Shown here one piece after another: positions 1 through 6,911 of a stretch of DNA of 34,992 nt. A program made the position numbers and the translations under genes. The notes beneath the pieces were generated by a model. It saw nothing but the letters and a program-made list of their open reading frames with translations. It was not told the DNA's origin and ran no database searches. Origin of the DNA: JAUUSJ01 sp051880475 (GTDB taxonomy: Bacteria; Bacillota; Clostridia; Lachnospirales; Lachnospiraceae); assembly GCA_051880475.1 (NCBI GenBank), contig JBJEOA010000052.1:1-34992 (forward strand), in the 5' to 3' direction. The first letter of the stretch is position 1, and every line of letters starts with the position of its first letter.

Positions 1-676
1 TCTATATTAAGGATTATTCCATATCTAACTTGTACTATTTATATTCTAACACCACTCCTTGTTAAAATTTTAAAATTCTCTATACTATTTATTAACAAAT
101 ATTTTTCAAAAAAATCCTCATATATCAATAATCAAATCTTAAATTATCGACAAAATAATTCCTCTTTGAAACATTTGTTTTTTATACATAGACTATTTAT
201 ATGGATATATAAAAAAACAGTCTTTTGACAGTATAAAACAAAATAAAGAAAAATCCAACCTAGAATTTCATTTCTTTTAGGGAAATTTCATATTTTTCAA
301 TATAAAATTTTTTATTTTAAAAAATAAACCTTGTATTTTATTTTGTACATACTTTATTTTTTTAAGTAAAAACATTATTTTTCGAACTTTTTTTATGTAT
401 TTTTTGAATTTTTTATTTTTTTCTCCTTCATGAATTATTATTTTAATGTTCCTTCATTTTAAAAAATGGCTTAAATAAGCCGTTTTTCGTTTTTTTCTCT
501 CTCGTTTCGCAAACCCTTCTTAATTTTTTTAAGTTTTTTTGCAATTTTTTAATTTTTTTCTTGAAAATTCTTTAAAAAGGTGTTACAATCAAAATGCAAT
601 TGAGAAAAGAAAATAAAGACAATACTTTATTTCAATTTTTATAAAATATTTTTACATTCAAAAGGAGGATTCTACC
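1..676. other. AT-rich intergenic region upstream of gdhA
   Basis: No credible coding frame was found on either strand. The stretch is extremely AT-rich, with many T and A homopolymers. A small hairpin at 468-481 (GGCTT-AAAT-AAGCC), flanked by A and T tracts, could be a weak bidirectional terminator of a gene lying outside the window. The only well supported signals are the gdhA promoter at 561-589 and the ribosome site just before 677. The length of the 5' leader (about 80 nt after the predicted start of transcription) leaves little room for a riboswitch. Confidence 0.6.
561..589 (+). promoter_or_regulatory. gdhA sigma-A promoter
   Basis: TTGAAA at 561-566 and TACAAT at 584-589 are separated by 17 bp. 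TG at 581-582, one base before the -10 box, makes it an extended -10 promoter. Transcription would start near 596, about 80 nt before the gdhA ATG. Confidence 0.75.
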
Positions 677-2011
677 ATGTCATATGTAGATGAAGTAATT
701 GAGCAGGTTATAGCTAAAAATCCAAGTGAGCCAGAGTTTCATCAGGCTGTTAATGAAGTATTAAATTCTCTTCGTCCAGTTATCGAAGCTAACGAAGAAA
801 AATATCGTAAAGACGCTTTACTTGAGCGTTTAGTAAATCCAGAGCGTCAATTCAAATTCCGTGTTCCATGGGTAGACGATAAAGGACAAGTTCAGGTTAA
901 TACAGGATACCGCGTACAGTTTAACAGTGCTATTGGACCTTATAAAGGAGGACTTCGTTTCCATCCATCTGTAAACCTCGGTATCATTAAATTCTTAGGA
1001 TTTGAGCAGATTTTCAAAAACTCTCTTACAGGTCTTCCAATCGGTGGTGGTAAAGGTGGTTCTGACTTTGACCCTAAGGGAAAATCAGACCGTGAGGTTA
1101 TGGCATTTTGCCAGAGCTTTATGACAGAGCTTTGCAAATATATCGGAGCCGACACAGACGTACCTGCTGGTGATATCGGTGTAGGCGGACGTGAGATTGG
1201 TTATATGTTCGGACAGTATAAGAGAATTCGCGGATTATACGAGGGAGTATTAACAGGTAAAGGTCTTACATACGGCGGTTCTTTAGTTCGTACAGAGGCT
1301 ACAGGATATGGTCTTGTATACTTCTTAGATGAGATGTTAAAACATAACGGAAAATCTATTGAGGGCAAAACAGTTGTTGTTTCTGGTGCTGGTAACGTAG
1401 CTATCTACGCAACAGAAAAAGCTACTCAGTTAGGTGGAAAGGTTGTTGCACTTAGTGATTCTACTGGCTGGATTTATGATAAAGATGGTGTTGATTTAGC
1501 AGCTATCAAAGAAATCAAAGAAGTGAAACGTGCTCGTCTTTCTGAGTACAAGAACTACAGACCAGAAGCTGAGTACCATGAAGGAAAAGGTGTATGGACA
1601 ATCCCTTGTGACATCGCTCTTCCATGTGCAACTCAAAATGAGTTAAACTTAGAGGATGCTAAGACATTAGTTGCAAACGGATGTTTCGCAGTTGCTGAGG
1701 GTGCTAATATGCCTACAACATTAGACGCTACAGAGTACTTATTAGAGAACAAAGTATTATTTGCTCCTGGTAAAGCTTCTAACGCTGGTGGTGTTGCTAC
1801 TTCTGCTCTTGAGATGTCTCAAAATAGCGAGCGTTTAAGCTGGACATTTGAGGAAGTTGACTCTAAGTTAAAGAATATCATGGCTAATATCTTTAAGAAC
1901 GCTGCTGACGCTGCTGAGCGTTACGGTGCTCCTGGAAACTATGTTGTTGGTGCTAATATCGCTGGTTTCGAGAAAGTTGCTGAGGCTATGACAGCTCAAG
2001 GTATCTGCTAA
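677..2011 (+). CDS. gdhA: NADP-specific glutamate dehydrogenase
   Basis: Catalyses reversible reductive amination of 2-oxoglutarate with ammonia to glutamate, normally as a cytoplasmic homohexamer and at the centre of nitrogen assimilation. The 444-residue length is typical of the NADP/hexameric type. The N-terminal substrate domain shows PYKGGLRFHP (Lys90), GGGKGGSDFDPKGKS (catalytic Lys126 region) and DVPAGDIGVGGREIGY (Asp166). The C-terminal Rossmann domain begins at VVVSGAGNVA (about 233). The start is fixed by AGGAGG at 663-668, 8 nt before the ATG. The gene stands alone between its own promoter and a strong terminator, and its GCT/GTT/CGT-rich codon use suggests high expression. An Lrp-family gene follows on the same strand and is a plausible regulator, but this is inference. 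Confidence 0.97.
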   Translation: MSYVDEVIEQVIAKNPSEPEFHQAVNEVLNSLRPVIEANEEKYRKDALLERLVNPERQFKFRVPWVDDKGQVQVNTGYRVQFNSAIGPYKGGLRFHPSVNLGIIKFLGFEQIFKNSLTGLPIGGGKGGSDFDPKGKSDREVMAFCQSFMTELCKYIGADTDVPAGDIGVGGREIGYMFGQYKRIRGLYEGVLTGKGLTYGGSLVRTEATGYGLVYFLDEMLKHNGKSIEGKTVVVSGAGNVAIYATEKATQLGGKVVALSDSTGWIYDKDGVDLAAIKEIKEVKRARLSEYKNYRPEAEYHEGKGVWTIPCDIALPCATQNELNLEDAKTLVANGCFAVAEGANMPTTLDATEYLLENKVLFAPGKASNAGGVATSALEMSQNSERLSWTFEEVDSKLKNIMANIFKNAADAAERYGAPGNYVVGANIAGFEKVAEAMTAQGIC

Positions 2012-2112
2012 TTATAGACTATTAGCTTTAGATTAGTCATAATTTCTTAAATTATCTATCGAATTATAGTTGACAATCTAATATTATTTATGCTATAAAT
2101 AAAACAAGCACA

Positions 2113-2157
2113 AAGAGGTGTTTATCTTAGTAATGAGATAAGCACCTCTTTTCTTTT
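2113..2157 (+). terminator. Rho-independent terminator of gdhA
   Basis: A 15-bp stem (2113-2127 with 2136-2150, one G-U pair) encloses the 8-nt loop TAGTAATG and is followed by TTTCTTTTT. It lies about 100 nt after the gdhA stop codon. Confidence 0.9.
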
Positions 2158-2174
2158 TACAATGTTTTATAATG

Positions 2175-2251
2175 ATAAGCATGAATTGCAATAAGTGTAA
2201 ATTATAATAAGCATGAATTATAATAAGCATAAATTATAATAAGCATAAAAG
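2175..2251. repeat. 16-bp tandem repeat (ATAAGCATGAATTATA), about 4.8 copies
   Basis: Units lie at 2175-2190, 2191-2206, 2207-2222, 2223-2238 and a partial unit at 2239-2251. They differ at only a few positions and each carries ATAAGCAT or a variant. The last unit forms the left end of the large inverted repeat that follows. The array lies in the intergenic region between gdhA and the Lrp gene. Confidence 0.8.
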
Positions 2252-2370
2252 AAAATGTATTTTCTCTTTCATACAGATTAGTCCGTCAAGCGCTAAGAAA
2301 AAAATAAATAAACTTAGTTTTTGTCTTAGCGTGTCAAGGACTTTTTAAGTATATTTTCTTTTGTGCTTAT
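2239..2370. repeat. 132-bp imperfect inverted repeat, MITE-like
   Basis: The left end ATAAGCATAAAAGAAAATGT is matched in inverted form by the right end ACTATTTTCTTTTGTGCTTAT-like sequence finishing at 2370, with a few mismatches. Inside these ends AGTCC (2279-2283) pairs with GGACT (2338-2342), and CGCTAAGA pairs with TCTTAGCG around a 20-nt AT-rich loop. The whole region can therefore fold into one long interrupted hairpin. It has no coding capacity. A non-autonomous miniature transposon or a structured RNA are both possible. Confidence 0.6.
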
Positions 2371-2427
2371 AAAAAATATGAAATTAAGATATTTTACGAG
2401 ACATATAGTACATATAAAAACAAATGG

Positions 2428-2473
2428 ACAAATAGGTTTCTATCAACAAGACAAATAAATTTCTATCAACAAT
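2428..2473 (+). repeat. Two 23-bp tandem direct repeats before the Lrp gene
   Basis: ACAAATAGGTTTCTATCAAC (2428 on) and ACAAATAAATTTCTATCAAC (2451 on) begin adjacent 23-bp units that agree at 20 of 23 positions. The second unit ends 12 bp before the Shine-Dalgarno sequence of the Lrp gene. The position suits an operator for autoregulation, but no function is shown. Confidence 0.6.
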
Positions 2474-2498
2474 TGCTTATAAATATGGAGGTAAATAA

Positions 2499-2978
2499 AT
2501 GGACGCTATAGATCGCAAATTATTATCGCTTTTACAAGAAAACGCTAGATATTCTATTAAATATTTGGCATCAAAGGTATTTCTCTCATCTCCTGCTGTT
2601 TCAAGCCGTATCGAGAGATTGGAAAAATCTGGTTTGATTACAGGTTACCATGCTAGTATTAATGCATTACAGCTTGGTCATCATATTACTGCTTTTATTC
2701 AGATGACTTTAAGTCCTAGAGAAAAAGAAGATTTTTACGGCTTTGTTCAGGACTGCCCAAATGTCTTGGAATGTAACTGTGTTACTGGAGAGTACGCTAT
2801 TTTAATTAAAGTTTCCTTCCCTGGCACAGAAGAGTTAGATCAGTTCATCGGAAAATTACAGCATTTTGGAAATACAAAGACACAGATTGTTTTTTCTAAT
2901 ATTGTGGCTCCTAGGGATTTTCAGGTGATGGATGAGGATATTGATGATTATCCCCGGATCACATCGGTGAATTTATAG
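2499..2978 (+). CDS. Lrp/AsnC family transcriptional regulator
   Basis: The 159-residue product has the two-domain Lrp/AsnC layout. An N-terminal winged helix (DRKLLSLLQENARYSIKYLA ... SSPAVSSRIERLEKSGLITGY, residues 4-50) binds DNA. A C-terminal RAM domain (about 65-145) with NVLECNCVTGEYAILIKV usually binds amino acids and mediates oligomerisation. The start is set by GGAGGT at 2487-2492. The gene follows gdhA on the same strand but is separated by a terminator and about 350 bp of repeats, so it is transcribed separately. Proximity suggests a role in amino-acid or nitrogen control, possibly of gdhA. The ligand cannot be read from the sequence. Confidence 0.93.
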   Translation: MDAIDRKLLSLLQENARYSIKYLASKVFLSSPAVSSRIERLEKSGLITGYHASINALQLGHHITAFIQMTLSPREKEDFYGFVQDCPNVLECNCVTGEYAILIKVSFPGTEELDQFIGKLQHFGNTKTQIVFSNIVAPRDFQVMDEDIDDYPRITSVNL

Positions 2979-3036
2979 AGGTGTAGAGGCATAGATATAT
3001 AAGTATATAGGTATATAGGTAAATTGAATAACAGAC

Positions 3037-3229
3037 GCTCGAAAGAGAAAAGAGTCTGCTCACAAACACGTTTCGTTTTCGCAAATTTTCGTCGCCCACT
3101 TATTTTTGTTGCTCTCCGCAAAACTCGTGCCTACGGCACTCAGACACTGCGTTCGCAACAAAGTTAGCGCAACGAAAATATGCTTCACTACTCTATCGTT
3201 TGTGGAGCAGACTCTTTTCTCTTTTGAGC
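3037..3229. repeat. Palindromic element A (long nested hairpin)
   Basis: Outer arms 3037-3067 and 3198-3229 pair over about 30 bp with one or two interruptions (AGAGTCTGCTC with GAGCAGACTCT). Inside, GCAAATTTTCGTCGC pairs with the inverse of GCGCAACGAAAATATGC, TTGTTGC pairs with GCAACAA, and the tip is GTGCC-TAC-GGCAC. The core 3061-3204 starts CACAAACACGTTTCG, ends CTCTATCGTTTGTG, and is homologous to the core of element B at 6745-6881. It fills the gap between the convergent Lrp and kinase genes. The outer arms, followed by TTTCTCTTTT, also look like a terminator stem. Confidence 0.8.
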
Positions 3230-3293
3230 TGTGCTATGGAAACCGTTATATAATAAAGCAGACTATTCTCTCCTATCCATTTTTAGTTTTTTC

Positions 3294-4751
3294 TTACTGA
3301 TGTTGTTGTAGAAACTTTATATTTGCTTTTTCATAGTCATTAAGTCTTTCCTCAATTTGACTATCGTCTTTTGGCTCTACCGTTCCTTCATACCAATCCT
3401 TTGAATCAAAATATTCTTGAAGAGATTTCGTAGTAAACTTTCTTCCATATCTCGCATAAATCTCATTTTTTCCTATACGAATATCCTCTTTAGAAATTCC
3501 TTCTAAATCTGATTCATCTAGATATCTCGTATTACTATACGGAAAAATATAATCTAATTTGTCTTGCAATTTTTTATTACTATTGTAGAGTGTCTTTATC
3601 ATAATTCCACCAACTAGTATAACTACAATAAAAATAAGAGAACTAAGAATTATCTTTTGATTATCTGAATTTTTTATCTTTTTATTTGTTTTTTCCTGTT
3701 TTTGCTGAAAATTCTGTTCGGGTATCGTATTTAGAGACCGACTCGATATATGTATGCTATTCCTTTCTTCCTTTTGTCTCTCATAAAAGGCTCTATAGAG
3801 TTCTCTCATGCTCTGCCATCTATCTTTCTCTCTAACCGCCAATCCCTTCATCAAAGCCTTTTCTAATTCTTCATCCATCTGTATTCCAAGTTCTGATGGC
3901 TTTTTTATTGTATCTTCCGCCAAACGTTCCATAGAATCTGGCGGTTTTCTCCCTGTAATCGCTCGATAGATAGTCGCACAGAACGCATAGACATCCGTCC
4001 AAGGTCCCTGATTCCCTTTTGTCTGGTATTGCTCTTCAGGAGCATAACCCGCTTTTAGAACAATGGAAAGACTCTTTTCTCCATCCGAAAATCCTCTTGC
4101 CGCCCCAAAGTCAATTAATTTTATTACACCGTCCTCGGTTATCATAATATTATCAGGGCTAATATCCCGGTGAATAATCCCCTCATTATGTACCATCTCA
4201 AGAGCCTTTATAACAGGCTTCATCGTCTCAAATACTTCCTCCACGGAAGGATGGATATTGTTTTTCTCTTTTTCCTTTAAAATTTCACTATATGATTTTC
4301 CTACAATATACTCCATCACAATATAGGCTGTTCCATTCTCTTGGAAATAATCTCTCACTAAAACTATCTCTTCTTGTTTGTAAAATTTAGCGAGTGATTT
4401 CGCCTCCTGTATAAACTTTTCTCGACCTGCCTTATAGAATTTTTCCTTTTCTCCAGTAAACGCCGTGACATGATCACTTGTGTGATGATCCCGAATTGCA
4501 AATCCATTCGGAAAATATTCCTTTATTGCAAGTGGAATCTCGAGATTCAAATCCCAACCAATATAAGTAATTCCAAATCCACCTTCCCCAATGGATTTTC
4601 CCACTAAATATTTTCCAGATAAAATTGTCTGCGGTTTTAAATGATATAACGGTGTCTTATATTTTTCTATGGCAAAATGACAATACGGACAAATACCTGT
4701 CCCTGGCTTTTCTATCATACATCCCATACAAAGTCGATTTAAATCTTCCAT
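3294..4751 (-). CDS. Membrane Ser/Thr protein kinase with zinc ribbon and YARHG domain
   Basis: A 485-residue predicted receptor-like kinase. Residues 8-24 hold four cysteines (CMGC ... CPYC), a zinc-ribbon pattern. The kinase domain (about 45-315) has the glycine loop GEGGFGITY, the ATP lysine in LAIKEYFP, the catalytic loop HRDISPDNIM and the DFG motif in LIDFGAAR. One membrane helix (IILSSLIFIVVILVGGIMI, about 373-392) separates it from an outside YARHG-type domain (KNEIYARYGRKF, about 430-485). The catalytic-loop Lys is Ser. ATG at 4751 is preferred because AAAGGTGG lies 5 nt before it; an in-frame ATG 24 nt upstream has no ribosome site. It begins 39 nt after the Rpn gene stop and is probably cotranscribed with it. 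Substrate unknown. Confidence 0.88.
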   Translation of the reverse strand: MEDLNRLCMGCMIEKPGTGICPYCHFAIEKYKTPLYHLKPQTILSGKYLVGKSIGEGGFGITYIGWDLNLEIPLAIKEYFPNGFAIRDHHTSDHVTAFTGEKEKFYKAGREKFIQEAKSLAKFYKQEEIVLVRDYFQENGTAYIVMEYIVGKSYSEILKEKEKNNIHPSVEEVFETMKPVIKALEMVHNEGIIHRDISPDNIMITEDGVIKLIDFGAARGFSDGEKSLSIVLKAGYAPEEQYQTKGNQGPWTDVYAFCATIYRAITGRKPPDSMERLAEDTIKKPSELGIQMDEELEKALMKGLAVREKDRWQSMRELYRAFYERQKEERNSIHISSRSLNTIPEQNFQQKQEKTNKKIKNSDNQKIILSSLIFIVVILVGGIMIKTLYNSNKKLQDKLDYIFPYSNTRYLDESDLEGISKEDIRIGKNEIYARYGRKFTTKSLQEYFDSKDWYEGTVEPKDDSQIEERLNDYEKANIKFLQQHQ

Positions 4752-4790
4752 TTTTTCCACCTTTCTTAACCCCATGTTATATCTTATTAA

Positions 4791-5729
4791 TTATTTTTCT
4801 AAACTCCATTCACGTATTGTATCCACATCAACTCCTACAGCTTCTGCAATATTTTCAATAGACATTCCCATTTTTGTCAACTTCGTTACCATTTCTTTGA
4901 TTGCATTTATTCTTCCTTCTATTCTTCCCTCTGCTCTTCCTTCTGCTCTTCCCTCTGCTCTTCCCTCTGCTCTTCCCTCTGCTCTTCCCTCTGCTAATCC
5001 TTTTGCTCTTGCCTCTTCTTCCAATTCCAATCTATACGCTTCCATTGCTGTTTCTTGATCAAATAATGTCATCATAATATCCACAACCTCCTTTTCTCGC
5101 TCTTCCAAATATTCCCTTAAGTCATTCGACTCTTTACAAATACGAATAGACTCAAGAATTGCTTTCTTCGTTTTCCCATATTTTTTTACACTGGCATTAT
5201 AAACATTTGTAAATGATACATACTGACTGATGATATCTTTCTTTCCATCCCCGTAAAGCATTTTAACATGAACCTCTAAATGCTTATTGTTCCCCTCAAA
5301 AAATTCCTCTGACAGAGAAATCCATTCTGGCTTTGTTTTCCTCTGTCCTGTATACAATACATAAAATTCTGGTTCGGGTAGAGAAAGTTTTTTACTCCCA
5401 TACCGATTTTGTTTTGTCTCAATAATATGTTGATGCCATGTCTCCGCAAGATATAGTAAAATCCTTACAATAATATTAATGGACCAGCTAGACTGTGCTT
5501 CTACCATCACAAGTAATTTTCCTCTAACTGTAAATCCTAAATCATTATACATCTGGTCAATAAACATATTTTCTATATTCACATTGCTTATATCTGTTTC
5601 TCTTACTTCTGTATCTTCTGGATGAATCGCCTGATATAGCTGTAATGCATATTTAGGGTTTTTAAATAAATCACGGAACACACTATCTTTTACAGTATTT
5701 TTTATAAATTCATTCATTTCTTTTTCCAA
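4791..5729 (-). CDS. Rpn family recombination-promoting nuclease / putative transposase
   Basis: The 312-residue product resembles Rpn/YhgA-type PD-(D/E)XK proteins. The N-terminal KDSVFRDLFKNPKYALQLYQ and the core Asp63 ... Glu77-x-Gln79 (GKLLVMVEAQSS) match the family nuclease site. After about residue 245 comes a hydrophilic tract of seven EGRA/EGRI units, encoded by 12-bp DNA repeats. It is followed by a helix-turn-helix-like tail (MSIENIAEAVGVDVDTIREW). The start codon is TTG; GGGAGGTGA ends about 8 nt before it, whereas the next ATG is too distant. Family members promote RecA-independent recombination in E. coli; the role here is unknown. Confidence 0.85.
   Translation of the reverse strand: MEKEMNEFIKNTVKDSVFRDLFKNPKYALQLYQAIHPEDTEVRETDISNVNIENMFIDQMYNDLGFTVRGKLLVMVEAQSSWSINIIVRILLYLAETWHQHIIETKQNRYGSKKLSLPEPEFYVLYTGQRKTKPEWISLSEEFFEGNNKHLEVHVKMLYGDGKKDIISQYVSFTNVYNASVKKYGKTKKAILESIRICKESNDLREYLEEREKEVVDIMMTLFDQETAMEAYRLELEEEARAKGLAEGRAEGRAEGRAEGRAEGRAEGRIEGRINAIKEMVTKLTKMGMSIENIAEAVGVDVDTIREWSLEK
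4909..4992 (-). repeat. Seven 12-bp coding repeats (EGRA/EGRI) in the Rpn gene
   Basis: Seven consecutive 12-bp units, GCTCTTCCCTCT and close variants, lie at 4909-4992 and encode EGRA five times and EGRI twice. Because units are multiples of three, gain or loss changes linker length without shifting frame. A similar EGIK tract occurs in the second Rpn gene at 34791-34826. Confidence 0.9.
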
Positions 5730-5813
5730 ATGATTTCACCTCCCTATTAAGTCAAGTCTTTTTTCTGTCATTTTTCTTCCTAACTTTATCAGATATATTG
5801 TTTTTACATTTCT

Positions 5814-5842
5814 ATTTTACCCTTTTTTATCATAAAAGTAAA
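5814..5842 (-). promoter_or_regulatory. Candidate promoter for the Rpn-kinase pair
   Basis: On the minus strand TTTACT (5837-5842) and TAAAAT (5814-5819) are 17 bp apart. Transcription would start near 5807, about 80 nt before the TTG start of the Rpn gene. The -35 box matches consensus at only four of six positions. Confidence 0.45.
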
Positions 5843-5863
5843 TTAAAAAGACTTTGATAATAC

Positions 5864-5905
5864 AAAAAACTGTGTCCCTTATATTCTTAAGGAACACAGT
5901 TTTTC
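5864..5905. terminator. Bidirectional terminator after tRNA-Arg
   Basis: ACTGTGTCCCTTA (5869-5881) pairs with TAAGGAACACAGT (5888-5900) with one mismatch, with an A tract before and a T tract after. On the minus strand it lies 8 nt after the tRNA 3' end and is followed by TTTTTTG. Confidence 0.85.
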
Positions 5906-5912
5906 ATTCTCA

Positions 5913-5985
5913 TGGACCAAAAGGGAATCGAACCCCCGACACGCAGCTCCGGAAACTGCTGCTCTATCCGCTGAGCTATTGATCC
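5913..5985 (-). tRNA. tRNA-Arg (anticodon CCG)
   Basis: A 73-nt cloverleaf on the minus strand. Acceptor GGATCAA pairs with TTGGTCC and is followed by discriminator A. The D arm is GCTCAGCGGATAGAGC. Anticodon stem GCAGT/GCTGC encloses loop TTCCGGA, giving anticodon CCG for codon CGG. The T arm is GGGGG-TTCGATT-CCCTT. The 3' CCA is not encoded, so it must be added after transcription. A promoter precedes it and a terminator follows. Confidence 0.96.
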
Positions 5986-5996
5986 ACAACGTTTAT

Positions 5997-6025
5997 ATTA
6001 TACCATAAAAATATTGGAAATACAA
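5997..6025 (-). promoter_or_regulatory. tRNA-Arg promoter
   Basis: On the minus strand TTGTAT (6020-6025) and a perfect TATAAT (5997-6002) are 17 bp apart, with TGG before the -10 (extended -10). The -10 box ends 11 bp before the tRNA 5' end, giving an almost leaderless primary transcript. Confidence 0.8.
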
Positions 6026-6234
6026 ACGTTTTTCTTGCAAAATTCTCAAATAATTATTATACTAGAAAAGGCCATAATTTAGCATCTAACAATGCGAAAC
6101 CACATAAGCCAAACAGAATTAATCGGTGTATAAGCACTATATAAATATAAAACTCAATAAACAAGGAGAAAAGAAATATATTATCAACTACCCACTGCCT
6201 TTTCTGCTTAAGAAAAAACGAAAGGATTTTATTT

Positions 6235-6639
6235 ATGAACATTTCCATTTACATAAAAACAGATTCCATTGAACCTCAAATAAAAAAATCCATCGAGGAA
6301 TTCTCAAAACGCCTTAGTCGTTACTGCAAAGTCAACTATACTCTCGTAAAAGAGAAAATTGTAGCACAAAAACTACTCAGAAAAAACACATACTGCATTG
6401 CGATATCCACTGGCGGCGATACCATCTCCTCAGAAGCCTTTGCCAAACAGTTAGATACTTATGGTATCCAAGGTATCCCTGACATTTCTTTTTTTATTGA
6501 TTGTCTCCCTCCTGATGTACGCTTTGACACTTTAACATTATCCCATATGGACTTTTCTCCATCTGTTCAGGCCATGATTTTATACGAGCAAATTTACCGC
6601 AGTTTTCGCATACTAAGAGGAGAACCCTATCACAAATGA
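6235..6639 (+). CDS. Degenerate RlmH-like (SPOUT) paralogue retaining the RlmH C-terminal tail
   Basis: This 134-residue protein is recognisable as a divergent RlmH, the enzyme that methylates pseudouridine 1915 of 23S rRNA. KRLSRYCKVNYTLVKEK (residues 25-41), TISSEAFAKQLD and the end EQIYRSFRILRGEPYHK match RlmH. However, the segment that should read IGGSLG, part of the SAM-binding knot, reads IDCLPP, and the TFPHQLMR segment reads DFSPSVQA. About 20 residues of the middle region are also absent. It is therefore unlikely to bind SAM. The start is supported by AAAGGA 8 nt before the ATG. It converges on the tail-less rlmH gene, with element B between. It may be a decaying duplicate or a non-catalytic partner. 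Confidence 0.75.
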   Translation: MNISIYIKTDSIEPQIKKSIEEFSKRLSRYCKVNYTLVKEKIVAQKLLRKNTYCIAISTGGDTISSEAFAKQLDTYGIQGIPDISFFIDCLPPDVRFDTLTLSHMDFSPSVQAMILYEQIYRSFRILRGEPYHK

Positions 6640-6721
6640 TCTCAAGTTAGATATCTTCTATTAAATTAATCCTTTTTATTTATATACTTTTCAATCTCTG
6701 TGTTTTGCCAACACATATCCA

Positions 6722-6908
6722 AGAGAGCAACTAGGCATATACTACACAAACGATAGAGAGTGGAGCAATTTTTCGATATACTTAGCTTTGCTGCGGAAGT
6801 GACTATCTGAGCAAAGCGCGTTTCACGGGAGCAGCAAAAATCAGCGTATGTCGAAAAATTGCGGGAACGAACGTGTTTGTGCAGTATATACCTAGTTGCT
6901 TGCTCTCT
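6722..6908. repeat. Palindromic element B (long nested hairpin), relative of element A
   Basis: Outer arms 6722-6751 and 6875-6908 pair almost completely (AGAGAGCAA, CTAGG-ATATACT, CACAAAC) apart from a 4-nt insertion and two mismatches. Inside, GCAATTTTTCGATATAC pairs with GTATGTCGAAAAATTGC, and GCTTTGCTGC pairs with GCAGCAAAAATC. Read on the minus strand the core 6745-6881 aligns end to end with the core of element A. The outer arms are unrelated to those of A. It sits between the convergent RlmH-like gene and rlmH, and its right edge is 3 nt after the rlmH stop codon. Confidence 0.8.
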
Positions 6909-6911
6909 CCA

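Noticed and set aside
3106..3300. 64-residue plus-strand frame over element A
   Set aside because: It lies within the palindromic element, has no ribosome site and no protein-like pattern.
3294..4751. Kinase judged inactive because HRDISPDN lacks the usual Lys
   Set aside because: The Asp, Asn, DFG and ATP-site Lys are all present, and the Ser variant seems common among clostridial kinases, so inactivity is not supported.
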